Part shown: piece after piece, positions 47,801 through 58,526 of the stretch
Layout: every line of letters starts with the position of its first letter
Numbering within the stretch: the stretch's first letter is position 1
Assembly (NCBI GenBank): GCA_010909165.1
Contig: MU008206.1
Span: 62,001-126,000 of the forward strand
Reading direction: 5' to 3'
DNA: 64,000 nt
DNA from: Anthoceros angustus
Lineage: Eukaryota > Streptophyta > Anthocerotopsida > Anthocerotales > Anthocerotaceae
Notes under the pieces: model-generated
Told to the model about the DNA's origin: nothing
The model's input: only the letters and a program-made list of their open reading frames with translations
The model's database searches: none
Translations under genes and position numbers: made by a program

Positions 47801-48110
47801 GATGCCAGGAACTTCTGTTGGAAATTTGGCGTTGATCAATTCACAAACAGGGGGCACTCAATCTCGCTGTATGTAAATTAGGGAGAGGACTGGTGGTGCT
47901 TAAGGCTTAGGGTCGTGCGCTGCACTTCGTGGCCAGACCGAGTCCCAGAGGATAGAAAGAGGAACTCTTAGGCCCCGTCCCGGTGACGTGGCACGTTGTG
48001 GACCTAGAATGCCCTGCCGCGGTGGACGGAACGGGCGTTTTGTGCGACCAGCCGCGCTAAGCGCTGCTCCGGCCGACTGTCTCATCACGTGACAAGGATG
48101 AAGATGTAGG
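47801..48110. promoter_or_regulatory. Divergent promoter region, DUF1279 / F-box-PP2
   Basis: About 310 bp between two start codons facing away from each other. It contains 'cacgtgac' near 48085 (a G-box-like core, cacgtg) and 'gtgacgtggcacg' near 47982. No TATA box is obvious. A shared regulatory region is inferred from layout only. Confidence 0.4.
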
Positions 48111-49244
48111 ATGGCAGATGATCCAGCCGCCTGTTGCCGGCGAGAGATGGCAGCGGCGGCGCAGGGGCAGGGGCAGGGGCAGGGGCAGGTGCAGGTGCAG
48201 GTGCAGGTGCAGGGGCAGGGGCAGGAGCAGGAGCAGGAGCAGGAGCAGGGGCAGGGCCTTGGCCTGAAGAAGAACCTGTCGTGCCTCCCGCCAGACTGCC
48301 TGGCGCTCGTTCTCGCTTGCACCACGCCCGCCGACGCCTCGAGGCTGGCATGTGTGTGCCACTCCTTCGCGACTGCGGCCAGGTCTGACACCACCTGGGA
48401 GAATCTTCTGCCGTCCAACTATGCTGAAGTTTGTGCGAAGGCCGTGCTGTGCAGCGACAACAGCAGTGCCGCTTGTCCAGAGAATAAGAGGGATGTTGTG
48501 GAGTGGCTGGCCCGCGGGGTGTATCTGGGCACCGGGCTGCACAGATACTTGCTTCTGCCGCTCTCCGGGAGCGTGTGCTTGATGCTGTCTGTTGCAGAAA
48601 TGGATGTGGCTTGGAGGCAGGACGCGCGCTTCTGGAGATGGGAGGAGTCCAGCACCTCCTACTTTCCCAAGGTTGGAGCTCCTCCTCCTCCTCACAGCCT
48701 GCCTGCATCTTATTGCCCACAATTTTGTCCTGCCGTGGAGGCTGAGCCTTGTTTGTTGACGCATGCTTCCGTTTTCCTGTAACAGGTCGCACATTTGCTG
48801 GCTGTCAATTGGCTGGAGATTCGAGGGAAATGGAGTTGCTCCTTGCCCCCCGGACTGTTTTCGCTTGTCTGGCGACTCAAAGTCGCCAATCCCATGGGTG
48901 GCCGTGCGCATTTCCTCTCCTGGAAGCAACCCCTGCGCTTCTCTGCCATCACAAGTGACGGCCAGTATCTCTGCAGGGAGCTTGATTTGGCACAGCCTCC
49001 AAAGAATGGATACCAGGAGTGGTTCGAGTTTGAGGTTGGTCAAATCAGGATAACCGGTGCACGCTTCCAGGTCAAGCACTTCAACTTGGACTTCTTCGCT
49101 AACGAGGTCGACTCTTCGTACTGGAAAGGCGGTCTTTTCCTGGATTGTCTTACCCTCAGACCCACTGTCTGCAAGGACCACATTTACAAGCGCGCCCCGC
49201 ACACAAACTTGAGAAACATGAGGGGCGGACCAGGTGTATTTTAG
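48111..49244 (+). CDS. F-box protein with phloem protein 2 (PP2) domain
   Basis: Two exons (48111-48671 and 48786-49244), intron 114 bp, joining in phase to 339 residues. Residues about 56-100 form an F-box ('LPPDCLALVLACTTPADASR', then 'VCHSFATAARSD..W'), which docks SKP1 in an SCF ubiquitin ligase. From about residue 160 to the end lies a PP2 lectin-like domain: 'WRWEESSTSYFPKVAHLLAV', 'WLEIRGKW', 'YQEWFEFEVGQI', ending 'RPTVCKDHIYKRAP'. This F-box-PP2 architecture is typical of land plants and is thought to select glycan- or stress-related targets. Residues 18-49 are a Gln-x dipeptide run (Gln-Gly, Gln-Val, Gln-Glu) from a hexamer minisatellite; this is unusual for the family. The long minus frame opposite is a shadow. 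Confidence 0.92.
48162..48257 (+). repeat. cagg(g/t/a)(g) hexamer minisatellite in F-box gene
   Basis: About sixteen 6-bp units ('caggggcaggtg', 'caggagcagg') in the coding sequence, with unit variants grouped in blocks (GG, then GT, then GG, then GA). Because the unit is 6 bp, length changes keep the frame. Confidence 0.93.
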
Positions 49245-49490
49245 TTATCTCCCCCTTCCAAGTACCTCCTACTTCTTACGTGTAACAGGAACTGGAGCAC
49301 TTCCCCATCTAGTCTTCCCTTCAGCCGACCATGACTCGTGATGGTTGCTTGTTGCTCTTCTAAATACATAACAGGATGTCTTCACCCATTCTTCACATCC
49401 CAGTTAATAATAAACACATTGGTTGCCCCTTGCGGTGCACAACCGACCTGTCTCCAGTGTTCCCCAAGACTACTAGCATCACAAATACAT

Positions 49491-50822
49491 TCACCAAGGT
49501 CTCCATCCCGAAACACCTCCCTTGATGGGGTTTGGTAACTGTGCGCTCCACCAAAACGGGTCTGGCAAACTTCCTGACAGCAACAGCACATTCCGAGACT
49601 CGTCCTCCACTTCCTTGATGCAGATGTCCCCGTCAAATGCACCAGCCATGGCCGTTGCCGTGGCAACCATCTGCTCCTTCCATTCCCTATTGTCCCCATC
49701 TATCGGAGGGCCTCCACAATTTACCAGGATACGACCCCCCCGCCGCAGTCGTTTTCTAAACCTTCCCCACGTGGCTTCTTGCGTAAGTGCTTCACATATG
49801 CGCCCCTTGCTGTAAAGATCAACAAACAGACCCGCAAAGCCACCATCAACTCTCGCCGACTTCTTGAACACATCCCCAATATGAACAACCAGGTGCCCCC
49901 CGCATTTCTCGTCCCCCGATGATTGCAGCACAGAAGGTTGCTTCCCTGTCCCCTTCTTCCTCCCTGCAGCTTTTCCACCATCACCTTCCTGCAACTCCAG
50001 TTGTGAGAGTCCAAAGTATAGACGACCCATTTTTACCACTTCAGAGTCAATTTCCCACCCTTCCAGATGCAAATCCGGCCACAGTTGCAGTAGAATGCGC
50101 GCTTCTGTTCCAGCTCCCAAACCGTAGATTCCTATGGGGCCTTCAGGAAGTAAAGGGGGAAGAAGTGCAACCTCATCATAGTAGGATCCTGTCAACCGCC
50201 TTCCATCATTCCAGTAGACGCTATGGGCAAGATCCTGGTCATCCAACTTCAAAACCCAGGCCCCTGCTAGCTCATGCTCGGCATCAGCATCCATCTCTAT
50301 CACAGTGATCTGATTATAAGGCGTCGTGACTTCTTCCACAATCCAAGCGTCACCCTCTTCTTCCGAGTCGCTCCCATGCTCATTTGAAACGGAATTGCAT
50401 TCTATGCTTTGCAAATTGCCTATATCGCTTCTACTTTGGGAGACGGAGACCCTGGACTTGCTAAAATGAGTACAGCGCCCATAACCAAGTCTTGACTCTG
50501 TCGCGTGCCAGGTGAGGCGGGAAAAGAATGTCACGTCTGTAATACACCACACAGCCCTAGGCTCAGGCACACTGCCACTCCCGCTGCGGGTGACGCTGGG
50601 GAGTAACCACAGCCTGATATCTCTCAACATAGACATTTGTGCAAGCGTCGTAACAACTCGTGCAAATGCTTCGAGTCCTTCACAGAAGAGTCCTGCAGTA
50701 GGGTTTAACCAAATTTCAGCAGACACTTTAGGGTTTCGGTCCGGAGCACGGTGGACAAGCTCACGGCTGCATCCAGATCTCGATCCAAGAAAGAATCCTT
50801 GGTCCTCTTTGTTCAACGTGAC
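49491..50822 (-). CDS. SAM-dependent methyltransferase / spermidine-synthase-like
   Basis: A long intronless minus frame is open from 50933 to the stop at 49491 (480 codons maximum). Its C-terminal half has a Rossmann methyltransferase core: motif I 'GIYGLGAGTEARILLQLWP', then 'LEGWEIDSEVVKMGRLYFGL' with the acidic residue that binds the ribose of SAM, 'VHIGDVF' and 'GLFVDLYSKGRI'. This layout matches a plant family annotated as spermidine-synthase-like methyltransferases; the substrate is unknown. I end the feature at 50822, where a good splice acceptor (gtttacag) precedes 'VTLNKEDQ', because the frame above it overlaps the first coding exon of FIE on the other strand. The true start could be there, further upstream after an intron, or at an internal Met. 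The neighbouring genes, the aminopeptidase apart, have introns, so its lack of introns is notable. Confidence 0.75.
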   Translation of the reverse strand, partial: VTLNKEDQGFFLGSRSGCSRELVHRAPDRNPKVSAEIWLNPTAGLFCEGLEAFARVVTTLAQMSMLRDIRLWLLPSVTRSGSGSVPEPRAVWCITDVTFFSRLTWHATESRLGYGRCTHFSKSRVSVSQSRSDIGNLQSIECNSVSNEHGSDSEEEGDAWIVEEVTTPYNQITVIEMDADAEHELAGAWVLKLDDQDLAHSVYWNDGRRLTGSYYDEVALLPPLLPEGPIGIYGLGAGTEARILLQLWPDLHLEGWEIDSEVVKMGRLYFGLSQLELQEGDGGKAAGRKKGTGKQPSVLQSSGDEKCGGHLVVHIGDVFKKSARVDGGFAGLFVDLYSKGRICEALTQEATWGRFRKRLRRGGRILVNCGGPPIDGDNREWKEQMVATATAMAGAFDGDICIKEVEDESRNVLLLSGSLPDPFWWSAQLPNPIKGGVSGWRPW

Positions 50823-50861
50823 CTGTAAACAGACCTGATGCCAGCCGAGCAAGAATAAGTT

Positions 50862-53449
50862 ATGGAGGAGACTGTTGCCCCGGGAAGGCCGGAGACAACT
50901 CAGGAGGCAGTGATCCCCGAGTCCAACGGTCATCCCATATTGCTCGAGGAAGGCTTGATCAGAGTTGAGGAAGCTTTAGCTCCGGACACTAATGAACAGC
51001 CACCAGCGTTGGAGGAGCATATCACAAGAGAGTACCGGGTCACTAACCGATTGCAGGAGGGCAAGCGCCCTCTGTATGCCATATGTTTCAATTCCCTCGA
51101 CTCCCGCCATCAGTGCTGCTTTGCTTCAGCTGGGGGCAACAGGGTATCTATCCTCTGTGCTTCCCCAAGAGATTGCAGTGCTTACAGAAAGCTTATCTTG
51201 GCTTCAAAGTAGTCACTTTCCAGTCGAAAGTATGAATTTTGCGTGTCTCACTGTTGCAGTGGTGGATGGCAGATAACAGTGTACTGCTGCTTGGAGGGAG
51301 GAGCGCTAGCTGTCCTGCAAGCGTATGTTGACGAAGATGTATCCATCTGAGAATTTTCCCCTACTTGTCAAAAACGGTGCCAAACTGCTTTGTGCACACT
51401 GAAGCTTGGCTGGTGCCCCTTGCCTTTGTGGATGACGTCCATGACGCATGTATTTATTCCATGCTCAACATGCGCAGAAAGAGGAGTCATTTTACACAGT
51501 CAGCTGGTGCTACGGTGACGGGGGCTCACCGATGGTTGCAGCTAGCGGAATCAATGGAGTCATCCGCATTATTGACTGCGGAAAGGAGAAGCTCCACACG
51601 GTACTTGTGGCTTTTTATGCTTGGTTCCCACAATCAACAAGCAAGGTTTTCCAAAATTTGACGCTTGACCAGGATGGAAACCACTGACAGAGCTTCATTG
51701 GGCATGGAGACTCTGTGAATGAGTTACGGACACAATCATTGAAGCCCTGTCTAGTTGCATCTGCTAGTAAGGTAATTATGTGGTGTCCTCCCGTTTGTTT
51801 CTCTATGGTCCTTTCTCAGTATTTTCATTTGATTTGTGGGATTGTGGATGCACTTTAGGATGAGTCCATTCGGCTTTGGAATGTTTCTACTGGAGTATGT
51901 GTTCTGGTCTTCGCGGGAGCCGGAGGACACAGAAACGAGGTCCTTAGTGTGGTACGTGCTGAAAGCCCCCTGCCATTCAATGTGAGCTGGGCTGTGCTGT
52001 AGGTGTATGTGGGTGTGTAAGGTGATAAACTTCGTGTAGGGCCTTTGTGACCTTGTCCGTATCCCTATTGGTGTCTCGGATAGTTGTGGTTGGAAGTATG
52101 TATGCATTGGAGGTGGCCCTGACTGTCATTATGCACTGGTTCAGGACTTTCATCCTGCAGATCTTACAAAGGTAGCCAGCTGTGGAATGGACAACACTAT
52201 CAAAATATGGGACTTGAAAGGTAGTTGCAAGTGCCACAAGTGGGCTTTTGAACGTTAGGGGAACTGTTTCAATTTGTGCATAGTGGCTAAGAATCACATG
52301 TGCATGGCGTTGTGCTCTGTAGGCTCAGCCAAGTGGTACGCGTTTTTGTAGTCAATGGTGATGTGCTTCTGGGTAAAGCTGTGCAGACTTTTGGAAGTAT
52401 GTAGAGATGTCTTTCTCATGGACGGATTCCCCCTCCAAGTTTCCGACCAAATATGTTCAGTTTCCTGTAAGTAGGCATGGGTGCAAGTGTTTGAAGTTGG
52501 AATGGAAGAAAGAGTCCAGTCAATGACCAATTCATGCAAAAGAAGGTGACTTAATTATTTGGCGGATTGCTTCAGGTATTCAATGCACTTGTGCACACAA
52601 ACTATGTGGATTGTACTCGCTGGCTAGGTGATTTCATACTGTCAAAGGTAACAGTGGTTTTTTTTATAAGATGCATACACCAAACTAATCATTCAATGTG
52701 CACACCTTACCTGACGGTGGTAATGCAGAGTGTGGATAATGAGATCCTCTTGTGGGAGCCCATGCTGAAAGAACAAGGGAGCACAACGGAAGTAAGACTT
52801 TGTGTGGATCATGGTCTCGTCTCTCTATATAGCAGAGTAGCATGAATAACGAGGTGAATGAAATATTTTCAGGGTTCTGTTGACGTTCTTCAGAGGTACC
52901 CAGTTCCGCAATGTGATATCTGGTTCATCAAGTTCTCGTTTGACTTTCACTTCAACATTTTAACGATCGGTAAGTTGGGTGTGGGAGCAGTGTTTGACGT
53001 TGCCGCGATTGTGCATCATTTCAACCTCAATCACGCTTTGTGATGATGCAGGCAACAGAGAGGGGAAAGTGTATGTTTATGAGCCACAATCTTGTCCTCC
53101 CAGATTGGTCGCAAAGTAAGCCTGGACAGCAGTTTGGTCATTCGCCAGTACAGCACCTCCTGATGTCTGGTACTCAGAGCTTTCTTTTTTGTCGATTGTG
53201 ACTGTCTGCCCAGGTTGTCGCATGCACAATGTAAATCACCTATCCGGCAGACAGCCACCTCGTTTGATGGCAGGTGAGACCCTCTGCCTAATGATAATCC
53301 GCATACACAAGTGGGTAGCAGCAGCAGCAACTAAGCTGATGTGTTGTCTCTCCTTCCTTGTCCTGTGGCGCAGCACAATTCTATGTTGCTGCGAAGATGG
53401 ATGCATCTGGCGGTGGGACGCCGTCAAGAAGGAGAAGGAGGTGATGTAG
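50862..53449 (+). CDS. FIE: Polycomb WD40 protein FIE/EED (PRC2 subunit)
   Basis: Thirteen exons: 50862-51143, 51273-51338, 51478-51600, 51691-51771, 51859-51951, 52145-52220, 52387-52466, 52576-52647, 52729-52791, 52873-52969, 53052-53115, 53214-53273, 53374-53449. They join in phase to 1,233 bp, 410 residues. Signature blocks of plant FIE are clear: 'EYRVTNRLQEGKRPLYAICF', 'LAVLQAYVDED', 'INGVIRIIDCG', 'ASKDESIRLWNV', 'AGAGGHRNEVLSV', 'SCGMDNTIKIWDLK', 'NYVDCTRWLGDFILSKSVDN', 'CDIWFIKFSFDFH' and the final 'CCEDGCIWRWD'. It folds as a seven-blade WD40 propeller that reads H3K27me3 and activates the E(z) methyltransferase in PRC2. The N-terminal 55 residues, rich in Glu and Pro, are longer than in flowering-plant FIE. 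The 5' end overlaps or nearly abuts the methyltransferase gene on the other strand. Confidence 0.96.
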
Positions 53450-53764
53450 TTTGCACGGAACATGTATGTATGTAGGTTATTATTGTAGGCTCATAGGTAG
53501 GAGTCGCTATACATGCTTACTCAAGTCGCGGATTCGTTCATTGGCAGTGAAGTACATGCCTATTTATCCCGAGGGGACCTTTTATTGAATTGAATTGAAC
53601 ACCTACCTACTCATGGATGTAGCCTATAAGGCGTAGCCTAGCCTTGGCAGGGGCCTCTTGGCGGAGCAGCAGCGCTTCGAGCCCTCGTCTTCCCTTTTCA
53701 CTCGGGTGGAAAAAGGTAGTAGGCAAGAATTGCCTCCTCCTTTTGGAGAGCGAGGACCGGCAAG
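53450..53764. other. Spacer between FIE and aminopeptidase
   Basis: About 315 bp containing the FIE 3' end and the aminopeptidase leader. No other gene is seen. The base composition changes sharply to GC-rich from about 53640. Confidence 0.5.
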
Positions 53765-55856
53765 GTGGCGGAGGAGGTGGGAGCGGGGTTGGCGCAGCGG
53801 CTGCGCATCATGGAGGAGTCGGAGGGGAAGGAGGAGCGGGAGGAGGCAGGGGCAGATGGAGAAGGAGAGGCAGAGGTGGAGGCAGTGGAGCTGCTGCGGC
53901 CGCTGATGCGAGCTCACGCCCCGGCGCTGGAGGCGCTGGTGGTGCCGTCGGAGGACGCGCACCAGAGCGAGTACGTGGCGGACGCGGACAAGCGGCGGGA
54001 GTTCGTGAGCGGCTTCAGCGGCAGCGCGGGCGTGGCCGTGATCACGGGCAGCAGGGCGCTGCTGTGGACCGACGGCCGCTACTTCCTGCAAGCGCAGCAG
54101 CAGCTGAGCAGCGCATGGCAGTTGATGCGCGGCGGGAGGAGCCTCCGCTGGAGGCTTGGCTGGCGGATCACCTGCCGCGCGGGGCCGCCGTCGGGGTGGA
54201 CCCTGGTGCATCTCGGTGGATTCCGCCAAGCGCTGGGAGCACGCCTTCGCGCGGCGCGGCCTCAAGCTGGTGCCGCTGCAGCGCAATCTTGTGGATCAGG
54301 TGTGGAAGGCGCGGCCCAGGCCCGCGCTGGCTCCCGTGCGCACGCACGCCGTGGCCTTCGCCGGCAGGCCCGCCAGGGACAAGCTGCACGACCTGCGCCA
54401 GGCGTTGGCCAAGGAGCGGGCGTACGCCATCCTCGTCACCACGCTGGACGAGGTGGCCTGGCTCTACAATCTGCGGGGCTCCGACGTGCTCTACAACCCC
54501 GTGGTGCACGCCTTCGCCATCGTCACGGCGCACGCCGCCTTCTACTACGTGGACCGCCGCAAGATCGACGAGGTGGTGGAGCATTACTTGCTGGAGAACG
54601 GGGTGGAGATCCGGGACTACGACCGGATGCTGCCGGCTGTGGAGGAGCTGGGCAGGGCCTGCGCTGCCGCTGCCGCTGCCGCTGCCGATGCCGATCCTGA
54701 GCCCGAGCCCTCCGCGGAAGCATCGGAGGAAGAGGTGGAGGAGGAGGACGACCACGACTCAAGCAACGCCCCCAAGTTGGTGTGGCTCGACCCTGCCTCT
54801 TGCAGCTACGCGCTCTACGCCAGGTTGCCGCAGGACAGGGTGCTGCTGCAGCAGTCCCCTCTGTCCCTGGCCAAGGCGCTCAAGCATCCCGTGGAGCTGC
54901 AAGGCATGCGCAACTCGCATATCCGGGACGGGGCAGCCGTGGTGTGTCACACCGCGTGGCTGGACCGGCAGATGCAGGAGGTGTATGGGGCAGCGGGCTA
55001 CTTCTCCGAGGGCAACGACGGCAAGGGCTCCTTGAAGCGCAAGCGCTCGGACAAGGAGAAGATGACCGAGATGAGTGTCAGCGACAAGTTGGAGGAGTTT
55101 CGCTCTAAGCGGGACCTTTTCAAGGGCCTCAGCTTCGACACCATTTCCGCCGTGGGGGCCAATGCGGCCATCATCCACTATTCTGCTGTGCCGCACTCCT
55201 GTGCGGAGATGCAGCCTGATGCTATGTATCTGTGCGACTCGGGGGGGCAGTACCTGGATGGCACCACCGACATCACGCGCACCATGCACTTCGGGAAGCC
55301 GTCGGCTCATGAGAAGGCATGCTACACACGGGTCCTCAAGGCCCACATAGGCTTGGACACGGCGGTCTTCCCCAATGGCACCACTGGTCATGCCCTGGAT
55401 ATCCTGGCCAGACTCCCCCTCTGGAAGGATGGGCTCGACTACCGCCATGGCACAGGGCATGGCGTGGGTTCCTACCTCAATGTGCACGAGGGACCTCACC
55501 TGATCAGCTTCAGGCCGCAGGCCCGGAACGTTTCGTTGCAAGCCAACATGACGGTCACCGACGAGCCTGGCTATTATGAGGAGGGCAACTTCGGGATAAG
55601 GATAGAGAATGTATTGATCATCAAAGAAGCAGAGGTGAACCACAACTTCGGGGAGAAAGGCTATCTGGGATTTGAGCATATCACATGGGTACCCTACCAG
55701 CAGAAGTTGATGGATGTCTCTCTCCTCACTCCGGAAGAGATCGGGTGGATTGACAAGTACCATTTAGACTGTCGCAAGGTGCTGGCTCCCCACCTCTCAG
55801 GTGACGATTTGGACTGGCTAGTTCAAGCAACTAACCCACTGTCTGCCCCCGCCTAG
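53765..55856 (+). CDS. APP1: Xaa-Pro aminopeptidase (APP1-like, M24B), two frame breaks
   Basis: Cleaves the N-terminal residue ahead of proline; M24B enzymes use two metal ions. The N-terminal creatinase-like domain starts at 53765 ('[19 protein letters not shown]', '[19 protein letters not shown]'). The catalytic domain is near the end: '[19 protein letters not shown]' (metal-binding Asp pair), '[17 protein letters not shown]' (His), '[17 protein letters not shown]' (Glu) and 'GFEHIT'. No intron is visible, unlike the neighbouring genes except the methyltransferase. The reading frame changes twice within 75 bp: near 54130 ('LMRGG' to '[15 protein letters not shown]') and near 54202 ('VGVDP' to '[11 protein letters not shown]'). 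One missing base at each place would restore family-like sequence. Both are in very GC-rich DNA, so sequencing error is as likely as real inactivation. A Glu/Asp/Ala-rich insert (about 54660-54770) splits the second creatinase-like domain. Confidence 0.88.
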
Positions 55857-56382
55857 CTCCTTTCTCCTTGCATGCTTTACCTTACTTGTATATAGTGTTC
55901 ACTTCCAACGTGCCTGCCTCTTGTTCCTGTTACACTCTCAAAACATTATATGTACAAGGACTCGGCCACGAGATAATTTATTAGGCGGGTTGTGTACCGG
56001 TCTTGTCGACCACATTTTTGTCCAGCGTAATGACAGTATTTTTAAATAGCTTATCACTTGCCTGTCTACCCTTCAACACGACTGTCAGGCTTGTTGACAG
56101 ACCTCGATGCTTAGTAAGCGAAACAAGAAAACTCTTCCCCGTTCAGTTCAGAAGTTCAATGCACCAGCAGCACTTATATGCAACTTCTATCCAACTTGTC
56201 TAGTGCCCAACAGTAAAACTACACCCAAAATTTGTACATGACAGGCCTGCTATGTGGAGACAAGCGCACATCATTTGAAATCCAAGCCCCCGGAAGTGTA
56301 ATGCCTGCCAGCTCCAGATCATTCTTCCTTTAGTAAAGGTGAGCACACTCTCATCTTGATGAGAGGATATGACTTAGGAATG
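55857..56382. other. Shared 3' region of APP1 and ISU1
   Basis: Convergent gene ends 526 bp apart. Contains no further gene; presumably both 3' UTRs. Confidence 0.5.
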
Positions 56383-57049
56383 CTAGGCTGCTGCAGCCTC
56401 ATTGACTGCATCTTCACGCTTGGCTCTCTTGCTTTGGTAATCCTGCACTGCAGCCTTGATGGCATCCTCAGCCAGCATACTGCAATGCAACTTCACTGGC
56501 GGGAGGGACAGGTGCTTGGCTATGTCACTGCAAGTTCAACAACGAGAAAACCCTGTGAGGTTTGGCCCGTGACATGGAGCCATATAATACGGAGGGCGTG
56601 GAGTGTCACCAACCTATTTTTGATATCAATCACATCGTCTGTGCCTCGCCCCTTGACCCACTCCGTCGCTGCAACACAAAGAAGGAGAGTGATGAAGCCA
56701 AGGGTACAGGGACACGCAACGTGATTTCCGAGTAGAAAGGCAAGGAGAGAATACCTACGGAGGAAGACGCGATGGCCGAACCGCAGCCAAAGGTCTTGAA
56801 GCATGAGTCGACGATCTGGCCGGTTTCCTCGTCCACCTTGATCTGCAGCTTCATCACATCCCCGCAGGCGGGAGCACCAACCAAACCGGTTCCCACGGAA
56901 GGATCGTTTTTGTCGAAGGAGCCGACGTTGCGCGGGTTGTTGTAGTGGTCCACCACCTTCTCGTGGTAGCCGCGTTGCGCCGAGGGCAGAAGCCGCTGGC
57001 CCCGACGGCCAGAAGCAGCACCCAAGTGGGCAACAGCCCAGGCCAACAT
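56383..57049 (-). CDS. ISU1: Iron-sulfur cluster scaffold ISU1/ISCU (mitochondrial)
   Basis: Three exons (57049-56755, 56668-56614, 56527-56383) join in phase to 495 bp, 164 residues. ISU1 is the scaffold on which NFS1 and frataxin build 2Fe-2S clusters in mitochondria. The first 27 residues are basic and without acids, a mitochondrial presequence, followed by 'YHEKVVDHYNNPRNVGSFD'. The three ligand cysteines are Cys62 ('GAPACGDVMKLQI'), Cys89 ('FKTFGCGSAIASSS') and Cys132 ('LPPVKLHCSMLAEDAI'); the 'LPPVK' HscA/HSC20-chaperone recognition motif is intact. Exon 1 uses the donor just after GTAG (gtattc), needed to give 'SSVATEWVKG'. Length fits plant ISU. It converges with APP1. Confidence 0.95.
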
Positions 57050-57690
57050 CCTGCTACTTCCCTTGACAGATGCGATGAGATGATGATAATCAACCAGCCC
57101 AGCCAGGAAATGCAAGGTAAGAGAAGGGCAAGGCGAGGCAATTGTGGCTGGATACACAAATTTAGTGGGAAGAAATGTCACGCAGCCCAACTTCCAAGCC
57201 CAATCCAAACTCCCTGTCGCAAGAGCTGAGCTTTTCACTGAAGCACAACTCGCTTCTCTGGCATCCTTTAATTCCTTTTAATTCCTTGAGTGTGCTGCCA
57301 CGCGCCTGCGCGTGCCAGGCACACGAGAAGCTGCCACGTCATTTTACAATAATATTTAATAATAAATCATAGTACTCCATGGTCATTTGTAGTGGCGCAG
57401 CTGTTATAGTGGGATCACACACCATAAATATAAACAAATGTGGGAGTTCGGAACAAAGTATATCTAGCCTTTGTGTCCAAATATTTGGCTTAGGCCAAAT
57501 GGACACACATTTAAAAGTCATGATTAAGCATCCTGAGCTTAGATCGGTACTTAGATGGGGTGCCTAAAGGGAGTGGGTGTAGCTTAGGCACACCATGGTA
57601 CAAGTTGTTAAGTACCAAGTCCCATGACGGAAATCCATCCTACAGATAACACAAAGTGGGATCACACTACAGATTTTTCTACAGTGGGGG
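57050..57690. other. Intergenic DNA upstream of ISU1
   Basis: Holds the ISU1 upstream region, then AT-rich DNA. A 'gtgggatcacac' phrase occurs at about 57409 and 57657 and might mark part of a gypsy LTR, but I could not find a duplicated LTR or primer site. No gene recognised. Confidence 0.35.
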
Positions 57691-58030
57691 AGAAAGTAAG
57701 AAGCCTTGCATAAGAAGCATGCAGCCATGAACCCAAATGACGAAACCTCAAACTCTGCGAGAGGCTATTGTAGCTGCAGATAAGATGACCATCCATCCAT
57801 CCAGGCTACGGATTAAGAGGTACGACCATGATATTACCGCTTCCGGACATGGGAAAACCAGGGCGAATTGCAACTGAAAATTCAGGGTACCAGTAAGAAG
57901 CCTTGCATGAGAAGCATGCAGCCCTGGATCTAGTTAGTAAGTTGTAAGTAGTGGTGGTAAGACTTAGCTTAGGGCTTAGAATTCAAATGACGAAACCTCA
58001 AACTCTGCGAGAGGCTATTGTAGCTGCAGA
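57690..58030 (+). repeat. Partial duplication in gypsy gag leader
   Basis: 'agtaagaagccttgcat' plus 'gaagcatgcagcc' occurs at 57692 and 57891, and 'aatgacgaaacctcaaactc' through 'gtagctgcagat' at 57736 and 57988. The two copies are broken differently between these blocks, giving an interrupted direct repeat about 200-250 bp apart. Confidence 0.85.
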
Positions 58031-58526
58031 TGCGATACCGGACACAAGTCGTGCCAAGGAAGCACCAGTGTCTTTCAGAGGAAGGTATCCAAGATCTTTT
58101 TAGGGAAGATCAAGAGGTAGAGGAAGAGCCACCAACACTGGGCATATTGGAACAAATGAAAATGTTGGCAGAGGCAGAGGAAGAGGTAGAGGAGCCAATA
58201 GAGGTCGTAGCCGTGGAAGCCAAAGAATGACACGCCCTCAATTTGGTGCGTGCTTCAGTTGTGGAGAGCAAGGACATTTTGCGAAAGATTGTCCGCATGC
58301 TGGGAATTCCCAACTGAATGTGATAAGCGCCAATCCTCAAGCTCCGGGACTTAGAATTCAGGAGCTTTTCAGAGCCCAAATGATGCGGTGGCCACATGTT
58401 GTTGTGATAGGATGTAGTGAGTCATCTAGTGTCAAGGATGACACTATTTTGAGGGAAGGTGGAGCCCTTATGTATATATGTGGGAAGATGAATGGTTTAG
58501 AAGTAGAGTTACCCACAATTTTATAA
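57985..58526 (+). pseudogene. Gypsy gag C-terminus with CCHC zinc knuckle
   Basis: A frame through 57988-58060 gives 'MTKPQTLREAIVAADAI', a common gypsy gag segment. An Arg/Gly-rich stretch follows ('GRGRGRGRGANRGRSRG', about 58160-58210), then the nucleic-acid-binding knuckle 'CFSCGEQGHFAKDC' (C-x2-C-x4-H-x4-C) at about 58251-58292. One stop near 58100 breaks the frame. Protease-like sequence should follow; only a weak trace ('GLEVELPTIL') is visible. Confidence 0.82.

Noticed and set aside
48057-49202. 381-codon minus frame opposite the F-box gene
   Set aside because: It spans the F-box/PP2 exons and intron on the other strand, has no domain, and its composition follows from the GC-rich coding sequence opposite.
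53644-55035. 463-codon plus frame over the aminopeptidase
   Set aside because: Only about 25 codons near 54140-54200 look like aminopeptidase; elsewhere it is an off-frame reading of that gene, rich in Ala/Arg/Gly/Ser.
54759-55763. 334-codon minus frame over the aminopeptidase
   Set aside because: Antisense shadow of the conserved M24 domain; no motif of its own.
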